Source of the DNA: DATEDA01 sp963754305
Lineage (GTDB): Bacteria; Pseudomonadota; Gammaproteobacteria; Burkholderiales; SG8-39
NCBI GenBank assembly: GCA_963754305.1
Contig: CAVWFR010000051.1
Coordinates: 284,342-348,341, forward strand
Length of the DNA stretch: 64,000 bases
Reading direction: 5' to 3'
This document shows positions 57,944 through 64,000 of the stretch, one piece after another (positions within the stretch are counted from its first letter, which is position 1; each line of letters opens with the position of its first letter). Both the position numbers and the translations under genes were made by a program. Below the pieces are notes generated by a model. The model was not told the DNA's origin, made no database searches, and saw only the letters and a program-made list of their open reading frames with translations.

Positions 57944-59351
57944 ATGAAACCCTGGGCTGGACGCCTCGCGCGACCGCTCTTCGCAATGCTCCTCGCGTCG
58001 GCGGTGGCGACCGGCGGCGTCGCGCAGACGCAGGGCGAGCCGCCGCCGTTCAAGCCGGAGGAGATCGAGGCGCTGGTCGCGCCGATCGCGCTCTACCCGG
58101 ATTCGCTGCTGTCGCAGGTGCTGATGGCCTCGACCTATCCGCTCGAGATCGTCCAGGCCGCGCGCTGGGTGAAGGCGAACCCGAACGTGAAAGGCGACGC
58201 CGCGGTGAAGGCGGTGGAGAGTCAGACCTGGGACGTGAGCGTCAAGTCGCTCGTCGCCTTCCCGCAGGCCCTCGAGCCGATGAACGAGAAGCTCGACTGG
58301 ACGCAGAAGCTCGGCGACGCGTTCCTCGCCGACCAGAAGGCGGTGCTCGATGCGGTGCAGCGGCTGCGCCAGAAAGCGCAACAGTCGGGCAACCTCCAGA
58401 CCACCGACCAGCAGAAGGTGATCGTCGAGCAGGCGGCGCCGCAGCAGACGGTGATCAAGATCGAGCCGGCGAACCCGCAGGTGATCTACGTGCCCGCGTA
58501 CAACCCGACGGTCGTGTACGGCGCGTGGGGCTATCCGGCGTATCCGCCGTACTACTGGCCGCCGTCTCCGCTCTACTACCCTGGCGGCGCGCTCATGACC
58601 GGCTTCGCGTGGGGCGTGGGCATCGCCGCCGCGGGTGCGATCTTCGGCGGCTGTAACTGGGGGCGCGGCGACGTCAACATCAACGTAAACCGGGCGACCA
58701 ACATCGACAAGAACTTCAACCGCACCAACGTGGGCGGCGGCGGCCAGTGGCAGCACGACGCGGGCCATCGGAAGGGCGTGTCGTACCGGGATAACGCGAG
58801 CCGCGAGAAATTCGGCAAGGACGTTCCGGGCGCCGATCGGCGCAACGACTTTCGCGGTCACGACGGACCGGGGGATCGCGGCGGCGTCGGTGACCGTGGC
58901 GGGCCGGGCGACCGTGGCGGGCCGGGCGATCGTGGCGGTGTAGGTGATCGTGGCGGGCCGGGTGACCGTGGCGGGCCGGGTGGTCCTGGCGGCGTAGGCG
59001 ATCGTGGCGGGCCGGGCGGGCCGCGGCGGGCCAGGCGGGCCGGGTGGTCCTGGCGGCGTAGGCGATCGCGGCGGAGCGGGCGGGCCGGGCGGTCCTGGCG
59101 GCGTAGGCGATCGCGGCGGAGCGGGCGCTGGCGGTCGGGACAACGCTTTTCAGGGCGTGGGCGGCGGCGGGGCGTCGCAGCGCGACGTAGACCGCGGCCG
59201 CGCGAGCCAACAGTCCATGGGGAGCCACGGCGGCGGGGCCGGCGGAGCGCGCGCGAGCGGCGGTGGTGCGAGCGCCGGCGGTGGCGCTCGCGGCGGCGGT
59301 GGCGCTCGCGGTGGCGGGGGCGGTGGCCGCGGCGGCGGCGGCAGGCGCTAG
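57944..59351 (+). pseudogene. DUF3300-family exported protein, frameshifted in its Gly-rich repeat
   Basis: Signal peptide (RPLFAMLLASAVATGGVAQ). DUF3300 core: EEIEALVAPIALYPDSLLSQVLMASTYPLEIVQAARW, QQTVIKIEPANPQVIYVPAYNPTVVYGAWGYPAYPPYYWPP. Then a TM/Gly segment and a long Gly/Asp/Arg repeat. At about 59024 one extra base in CCGCGGCGGG switches frame. The expected C-terminus (DNAFQGVGGGGASQRDVDRGRASQQSM, then poly-Gly to the stop at 59349-59351) is in the other frame. As read, translation would go on to 59497 with an Arg-rich tail overlapping the next gene. Removing one base yields a 468-aa protein ending 13 bp before the DUF2950 start. Slippage in the repeat, or an assembly error, would explain it. 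Confidence 0.85.
58867..59129 (+). repeat. GC-rich coding tandem repeat (18-bp units encoding GG-P/V-GDR)
   Basis: Seven or so 18-bp units such as GGCGGGCCGGGCGACCGT and GGCGGCGTAGGCGATCGT are followed by longer ~45-bp units encoding GGPGGPGGVGDRGGA. Units mutate mainly at third positions. The frameshift of the DUF3300 gene falls inside this array. Confidence 0.85.
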
Positions 59352-59364
59352 GGAGACATCGACG

Positions 59365-60285
59365 ATGCGATCCAACCTTCGGCAACCTTGCGCCGTCCGC
59401 CTTGCCGCGTTCGCCGCGGCAGTCGGGCTGTTTGTGGCGTGGACGCCCGCTGCCTTCGCGCAGCAGAAGACTTTCGCTTCACCGGATGCGGCGATGAACG
59501 CGTTCGGCGACGCGGTCGCGACGAGCGACGACGACGCCTTGAAGGCGCTGCTCGGGGCCGACTACCGGACGTACATTCCCCCCGTCGGCACCGAGGTCCG
59601 CTACCGCTTCCTCGCCGCGTGGGCCAAGTCGCACGCGATCAAGCTGGAGGGCGACGCGAAGGCGGTCGTCGCGGCAGGCGGCGACGGCTGGACCCTGCCC
59701 ATCCCGATCGTGAAGACGGCGCAGGGCTGGCGGTTCGACACCCGCGCCGGCGCCGAGGAGATGCGCTTGCGCCGCATCGGCCGGAACGAGCTCGCCGTGA
59801 TGCAGGTGATGCTCGCCATCTACGACGCGGAGAAGGAGTACGCGAGGGGCGACCGCAACGGCGACGGCGTGCTCCAGTACACGGCCCGGTTCGCGAGCTC
59901 GCCCGGGAAGCGGGACGGGCTGTACTGGCCGACGAAGGCGGGCGAAGCGCAAAGCCCGCTCGGGCCGGCCATGGCGGCCGCGCGCGCAGCGGGCGGCAGC
60001 AGCGAAGCGGGCTATTACGGCTATCGGTACAAGCTCCTCACCGGGCAGGGGAAGAACGCGCCCGGCGGCGCGTTCGACTACATCGCGAGGGGACGGATGA
60101 TCGGCGGATTCGCCGCCGTGGCGTGGCCGGTCGAGTACGGCGACACCGGCGTGATGACGTTCATCGTGAGCCACGACGGCGTCGTGTACGAGAAGGACCT
60201 CGGCCCGGACACCGCCGCGCGGGCCGCCGCGATGACGCGCTTCGATCCCGACTCGAGCTGGCAGAAGGCCACGCCCGACAAGTAG
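59365..60285 (+). CDS. DUF2950-family exported protein
   Basis: A 306-aa protein with a signal peptide (LAAFAAAVGLFVAWTPAAFAQ). The DUF2950 body follows: TFASPDAAMNAFGDAVATSDDDALKALLG, WRFDTRAGAEEMRLRRIGRNELAVMQVMLAIYDAEKEYA, GDGVLQYTARFASSPGKRDGLYWP, AGYYGYRYKLLTGQGKNAPGGAFDYI. DUF3300 and DUF2950 genes are regularly adjacent, so both act in the same unknown envelope process. ATG at 59365, 13 bp after the repaired DUF3300 stop. Confidence 0.88.
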   Translation: MRSNLRQPCAVRLAAFAAAVGLFVAWTPAAFAQQKTFASPDAAMNAFGDAVATSDDDALKALLGADYRTYIPPVGTEVRYRFLAAWAKSHAIKLEGDAKAVVAAGGDGWTLPIPIVKTAQGWRFDTRAGAEEMRLRRIGRNELAVMQVMLAIYDAEKEYARGDRNGDGVLQYTARFASSPGKRDGLYWPTKAGEAQSPLGPAMAAARAAGGSSEAGYYGYRYKLLTGQGKNAPGGAFDYIARGRMIGGFAAVAWPVEYGDTGVMTFIVSHDGVVYEKDLGPDTAARAAAMTRFDPDSSWQKATPDK

Positions 60286-60399
60286 CGTAGGATACGGCCG
60301 CAGCAACGCTCCCGCGCGTCACGGCGTGGCGGCGGAGGTTTGCGCGTCCGTAATCACGAGACCCTGCGGCCGATTCAGGCGGCCGTTCGCGTCGACCGC

Positions 60400-60447
60400 A
60401 AATCCAACCAAGGTAGGATTTGCCGGGCTCCGCGCCCGGGATAGCGT
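60400..60447. repeat. dispersed intergenic repeat, copy B
   Basis: AAATCCAACCAAGGTAGGATTT (arms 60400-60409 and 60412-60421, one mismatch), then a perfect CCGGGC-TCCGC-GCCCGG hairpin (60423-60439), then ATAGCGTT. Same architecture as copy A. It lies in the 223-bp gap before pflB; the rest of that gap shows no gene and no clear FNR-type box. Confidence 0.7.
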
Positions 60448-60508
60448 TCCACCAGAAGGGTGCGCGACCCAGTCCGGTCGCCACCGGATCAACACGCAAG
60501 GAGGCGTT

Positions 60509-62764
60509 ATGGCGAGCAATCCGAAACTGGCGAGCGAGCGATGGGAAGTGGCGTGGCGCGGCTTCGCGCCGGGTTCTTGGCAGAGCCGCGTCAACGTCCG
60601 CGAGTTCATCCAGCGCAACTACACGCCGTACGAAGGCGACGGCGCCTTCCTGCAAGGCGCGACCGAGCGCACGAAGGGCATGTGGAAGACGCTGCAGCCG
60701 CTGCTCGCCAAGGAGCGCGAGAAGGGCATCCTCGACGTCTCGCAGATTCCTTCCGGGATTCTCGCGCACGCACCCGGCTACATCGACAAGGACCGCGAGA
60801 TCATCGTCGGCCTGCAAACCGAGGCGCCGCTCAAGCGCGCGATCATGCCATTCGGCGGCTGGCGCGTGGTCGCGGCGAGTCTCGAGTCCTACGGCTACAA
60901 GCCGGACCCGGCCCTCGGCGAGATCTTCACCAAGTACCGCAAGACGCACAACGACGGCGTGTTCGACGCCTACACGCCGGACATCCGGAAAGCCCGCTCG
61001 TCGGGCGTGGTCACCGGCCTGCCGGACGCGTACGGCCGCGGCCGCATCATCGGCGACTACCGCCGGGTCGCGCTCTACGGCGTGGATTTCCTCGTCGCCG
61101 ACAAGGAGCGCGAGAAGCACGAGCTCGACGACCGCCATTCGACCGAGGACATGATTCGCCTGCGCGAGGAGCTGGCCGAGCAGATCCGGTCGCTGAAGGA
61201 GTTGAAGGAGATGGGGTCGCGCTACGGCTACGACATCTCCGGGCCGGCGACGAACGCCCGCGAGGCGGTGCAGTGGACCTACTTCGGGTATCTCGCCGCG
61301 ATCAAGCAGCAGAACGGGGCGGCGATGTCGGCCGGGCGGCTCTCCACGTTCTGGGACATCTACTTCGAGCGCGACCTGCGCGAGCGTAAGCTGACCGAGT
61401 CGCAGGCGCAGGAGATCATCGACGACCTCGTCATCAAGTGGCGCATCGTGCGCTTCCTGCGCGCCCCCGAGTACAACCAGCTGTTCTCCGGCGACCCGGT
61501 CTGGGTCACCGAGGTCGTGGGTGGACAGGGCGAGGACGGACGCACGCTCGTTACCAAGAGCGCATTCCGCATGCTGCACACCCTCTACAACCTCGGCCCG
61601 GCACCCGAGCCGAACATCACCGTGTTCTGGTCGCCGCGCCTGCCCGAAGGCTTCAAGCGTTTCGCGATCAAGACGTCGATCGACACCAGCGCGATCCAGT
61701 ACGAGTCCGACGACCTCATGCGGCCCAAGTGGGGCGACGACTGCGCCATCGCCTGCTGCGTCTCGGCGATGCGGGTCGGCAAGCAGATGCAGTTCTTCGG
61801 CGCGCGCGTGAACCTGGCGAAGACGCTGCTCTACGCCCTGAACGGCGGACGCGACGAAGTGACCGGCGAGCAGGTCGGGCCGAAGCTCGCGCCGATCACG
61901 TCCGACCCGCTCGACTACGACGAAGTGATGGACCGCCTCGACCCGATGCTGGAGTGGCTGGCGAAGATGTACGTCAACGCGCTCAACATCATCCACTACA
62001 TGCACGACAAGTACTCCTACGAGGCGATCGAGATGGCGCTGCACGACCGCGACATCCTCCGCACGCTCGCCTGCGGGATCGCCGGCCTTTCGCACGCCGC
62101 CGACAGCCTGTCGGCGATCAAGTACGCGAAAGTGAAGCCGCTGCGTGACGAGCGCGGGATCATCGCCGACTTCAAGACCGAAGGCGAGTTCCCGTGTTTC
62201 GGCAACAACGACGATCGCGCGGACGACATCGCCAAGACGCTGGTGTCGATGATGATGAACAAGGTCCGCATGTACCCGACCTACCGCAACTCGGTCCACA
62301 CGCAGTCGGTGCTCACCATCACCTCCAACGTGGTCTACGGCAAATCGACTGGCAACACGCCGGACGGCCGCAAGAAGGGCGAGCCGTTCGCGCCCGGCGC
62401 GAATCCGTCGAACGGCCGCGACACGCACGGCGCCCTCGCGGCGCTGATGTCGGTCGCCAAGATCCCGTACGACGACGCGGAGGACGGCATCTCGCTGACG
62501 CTCTCGCTGGTGCCCGCCGCGCTCGGGCCCAAGGAGGACCAGATCACGCGCGGCGTCGGCGGGCTCGACGCCTATTTCGCGAGCGGCGGTTTCCACGTCA
62601 ACATCAACGTGCTGAACCGCGAAACGCTGCAGGACGCGGTGAAGCATCCGGAGAAGTACCCGCAGCTCACGATCCGGGTGTCGGGCTACGCGGTGAACTT
62701 CGTCAAGCTGACCAAGGAGCAGCAGCTCGACGTCATCAACCGCACGTTCCACGGCGCGATGTAG
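60509..62764 (+). CDS. pflB: pyruvate formate-lyase
   Basis: A 751-aa glycyl-radical enzyme, pyruvate + CoA to acetyl-CoA + formate. The paired active-site cysteines are Cys416-Cys417 (DDCAIACCVSA). The glycyl radical is Gly726 in IRVSGYAVNF, about 25 residues from the C-terminus as expected. The N-terminus (MASNPKLASERWEVAWRGFAPGSWQ) and the FGGWRVV and CFGNNDDRADDIA segments agree with PFL rather than diol dehydratases. RBS AAGGAGG at about 60498. Followed 7 bp later by its activase. It implies an anaerobic or microaerobic lifestyle phase. Confidence 0.96.
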   Translation: MASNPKLASERWEVAWRGFAPGSWQSRVNVREFIQRNYTPYEGDGAFLQGATERTKGMWKTLQPLLAKEREKGILDVSQIPSGILAHAPGYIDKDREIIVGLQTEAPLKRAIMPFGGWRVVAASLESYGYKPDPALGEIFTKYRKTHNDGVFDAYTPDIRKARSSGVVTGLPDAYGRGRIIGDYRRVALYGVDFLVADKEREKHELDDRHSTEDMIRLREELAEQIRSLKELKEMGSRYGYDISGPATNAREAVQWTYFGYLAAIKQQNGAAMSAGRLSTFWDIYFERDLRERKLTESQAQEIIDDLVIKWRIVRFLRAPEYNQLFSGDPVWVTEVVGGQGEDGRTLVTKSAFRMLHTLYNLGPAPEPNITVFWSPRLPEGFKRFAIKTSIDTSAIQYESDDLMRPKWGDDCAIACCVSAMRVGKQMQFFGARVNLAKTLLYALNGGRDEVTGEQVGPKLAPITSDPLDYDEVMDRLDPMLEWLAKMYVNALNIIHYMHDKYSYEAIEMALHDRDILRTLACGIAGLSHAADSLSAIKYAKVKPLRDERGIIADFKTEGEFPCFGNNDDRADDIAKTLVSMMMNKVRMYPTYRNSVHTQSVLTITSNVVYGKSTGNTPDGRKKGEPFAPGANPSNGRDTHGALAALMSVAKIPYDDAEDGISLTLSLVPAALGPKEDQITRGVGGLDAYFASGGFHVNINVLNRETLQDAVKHPEKYPQLTIRVSGYAVNFVKLTKEQQLDVINRTFHGAM

Positions 62765-62771
62765 GCGGTCG

Positions 62772-63629
62772 ATGGCCGAGCCAGCCGTCGGCAGCCGTTA
62801 CGAGCTCCACGTTGCGCGCAAGGGGGCGGCGGAGAGCAAGGCCGCGCACGACTATTACGCCGTTCATCCGGGCGACGTCGAGGAGGCCAAGGGGGAAGAC
62901 GACCTCGTCGGGTACGTGCACTCGTACGAGGTCGGCAGCACGGTGGACGGCCCCGGCATCCGCTTCGTCGGCTTCCTGACCGGCTGCCTGCTCCGCTGCC
63001 AGTACTGCCACAACCCGGACACCTGGCACAAGCACAACGGCCATCCGGTGACCGTCTCGCGCGCGATGCAGCAGATCGGCAAGTACGCCCAGGTGCTCAA
63101 GATCAGTAAGGGCGGCGTCACGCTGTCCGGCGGCGAGCCGATGGTGCAGCGGCCGTTCATCACGCGGATCTTCCGCCGCTGCAAGGAGCTCGGCCTGCAC
63201 ACCTGCGTCGACACGTCGGGCCGCCTCGGCGACCGGATGACCGACCAGGAGCTGATGGACATCGACCTCAACCTGCTCGACATCAAGTCCGGCGATCCGG
63301 CCGTGTACGAGAAGGTCACGCGCCAACCGCTGCAGCCGACGCTCGACTACGCGCGGCGGCTGTCGGCCCTCGGGCGCCCGATGTGGATCCGCTACGTGCT
63401 CGTGGCCGGCCTTACCGACGGCCACGACAACGTCGAGAAGGTCGCCGATTTCTGCGCCGGGCTGAAGACGGTCGAGCGGGTGGAGATCCTGCGCTTCCAC
63501 CAGATGGGCAAGGACAAGTGGCACAAGCTCGGCCTCGCATACCCGCTGGAGAACATCGAGCCGCCGAGCGCTGAACTGACCGAACGCGTGCGCGGCCAGT
63601 TCCGTAGCCGCGGACTGACCGTCTACTAG
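62772..63629 (+). CDS. pflA: pyruvate formate-lyase activating enzyme
   Basis: A 285-aa radical-SAM activase that installs the glycyl radical on PflB. The cluster motif is GCLLRCQYCHNPDTW (Cys72, Cys76, Cys79), followed by SGGEPMVQ and the PflA-like DIKSGDPAVYEKVTRQPLQPTLDYARRL. The first ~45 residues are an extra charged extension ahead of the usual start (YVHSYEVGSTVDGPGIRFV). A later start is possible, but the ATG at 62772, 7 bp after pflB, fits coupling. Confidence 0.93.
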   Translation: MAEPAVGSRYELHVARKGAAESKAAHDYYAVHPGDVEEAKGEDDLVGYVHSYEVGSTVDGPGIRFVGFLTGCLLRCQYCHNPDTWHKHNGHPVTVSRAMQQIGKYAQVLKISKGGVTLSGGEPMVQRPFITRIFRRCKELGLHTCVDTSGRLGDRMTDQELMDIDLNLLDIKSGDPAVYEKVTRQPLQPTLDYARRLSALGRPMWIRYVLVAGLTDGHDNVEKVADFCAGLKTVERVEILRFHQMGKDKWHKLGLAYPLENIEPPSAELTERVRGQFRSRGLTVY

Positions 63630-63648
63630 AAGAAGAAAGGCAGGGAAC

Positions 63649-64000
63649 GTGGAATACGTCAAGACGCTGCTCGAGCAGCAGCCGCTGATGGCGCTGTTCC
63701 TCACGATCGCGATCGGCTATCTCGTCGGCGAGATCAACATCAAGGGCTTCTCGCTCGGCGTGGGCGCGGTGCTGTTCGTCGCGCTCGCCGTGGGCTGGTT
63801 CGCGCCCAAGTCGGTGCCGGCAGCAATGGTCGGGACGCTCGGCCTCGCGCTCTTCCTCTATACGGTCGGGGTCCAGTACGGCAAGCAGTTCTTCCTCGGC
63901 CTGACGAGCGCCGCCGGCCGCAGGGCGAACATGATGGCGTTGATCGGCGTGCTGCTGGCGGGCGCGGTGAGCGTGGTGTTCGTGAAGGCGATGGGGCTGA
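63649..64000 (+). CDS. AspT/YidE/YbjL-type antiporter, N-terminal part (runs off the window)
   Basis: The first 117 codons of a membrane protein, from the GTG at 63649 with AAAGGCAGGG upstream. TM-rich sequence: LMALFLTIAIGYLVGEINIKGFSLGVGAVLFVALAVGWF, then MVGTLGLALFLYTVGVQYGKQFFLGL, then MALIGVLLAGAVSVVFV. The GYLxG.I...G..LG pattern and the VGxxxGxxFF segment are those of the aspartate:alanine exchanger family. It begins 20 bp after pflA, so an organic-acid or amino-acid exchange role with fermentation is plausible. Substrate undetermined. Confidence 0.75.
   Translation, partial: MEYVKTLLEQQPLMALFLTIAIGYLVGEINIKGFSLGVGAVLFVALAVGWFAPKSVPAAMVGTLGLALFLYTVGVQYGKQFFLGLTSAAGRRANMMALIGVLLAGAVSVVFVKAMGL

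Noticed and set aside
58867..59129. Possible CRISPR array
   Set aside because: Units are contiguous, in frame, code for GG-P/V-GDR and lack unique spacers.
59352..59497. Arg-rich C-terminal tail of the DUF3300 frame
   Set aside because: Out-of-frame reading of Gly-rich repeat and the next gene; the conserved DUF3300 C-terminus is in the other frame.

Overview
The window looks like chromosome of a GC-rich betaproteobacterium, probably Burkholderiales-like. The reasons are: tripartite tricarboxylate (Bug/TctC) receptors in four places; the metX-metW-ampG order; the mreB-mreC-mreD-mrdA-rodA-rlpA order; a GshA of the proteobacterial non-E. coli type; an incomplete regulatory PTS; and many GTG starts with 1-4 bp stop/start overlaps. 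No rRNA, phage, transposase or CRISPR array was seen. One tRNA (Arg, anticodon CCG) is present.

Layout. 1-7785: a catabolic neighbourhood with a partial and a complete Bug receptor, a minus-strand operon (TPP enzyme, Vgb-like beta-propeller, class II aldolase, Asp/Glu/hydantoin-type racemase) and a divergent pair (cyclase-family hydrolase plus a D-tartrate dehydratase-like enolase-superfamily enzyme). 7774-13525: a BPSS1780 membrane protein, thrB, DUF2782, a LOG-family protein and polA. 13677-17857: LysR with a divergent Bug receptor and methyltransferase, DUF4197 and a TlpA-type thioredoxin. 17957-29206: one long minus-strand block for cell shape and lipoate: mreB, mreC (frameshifted), mreD, mrdA, rodA, rlpA, dacA, D-amino-acid transaminase, DUF493, lipB, lipA and a thioredoxin-fold protein without active-site cysteines. 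29292-32671: gatCAB behind a consensus -10. 32771-37965: DUF4124, pyrE, exonuclease III, the yqjD-yqjE-yqjK trio, a hydratase, a fumarylacetoacetase-family remnant with its middle deleted, and a cupin with a histone-like tail.

37969-46916: ampG, metW and metX under an apparent SAM-II riboswitch with its own sigma70 promoter and an intrinsic terminator; then an unknown 130-aa gene with ptsI, ptsH and a mannose-family EIIA; then gshB and gshA. 47329-51582: a complete tctCBA transporter, a dihaem cytochrome c and tRNA-Arg. 51711-64000: an anaerobic or overflow acetate module (DUF3141, pta, ackA, fabI), with RRM, GNAT, DUF3300 (frameshifted in a tandem repeat) and DUF2950 genes, pflB-pflA, and the start of an AspT/YidE-type antiporter.

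How the genes work together. Pyruvate formate-lyase and its activase would supply acetyl-CoA, which Pta and AckA convert to acetate and ATP. The mre/mrd/rod/dac block builds the lateral wall. MetX and MetW convert homoserine toward methionine, with SAM feedback through the riboswitch. Two intergenic repeat families recur: a CCCGGCTTGCGCCGGG-type palindrome, and an AATCCnACCAAGGTAGGATT element followed by a GC hairpin. Three genes are broken as read (mreC, DUF3300, the fumarylacetoacetase-family gene). The first two differ by a single base and could be assembly errors.
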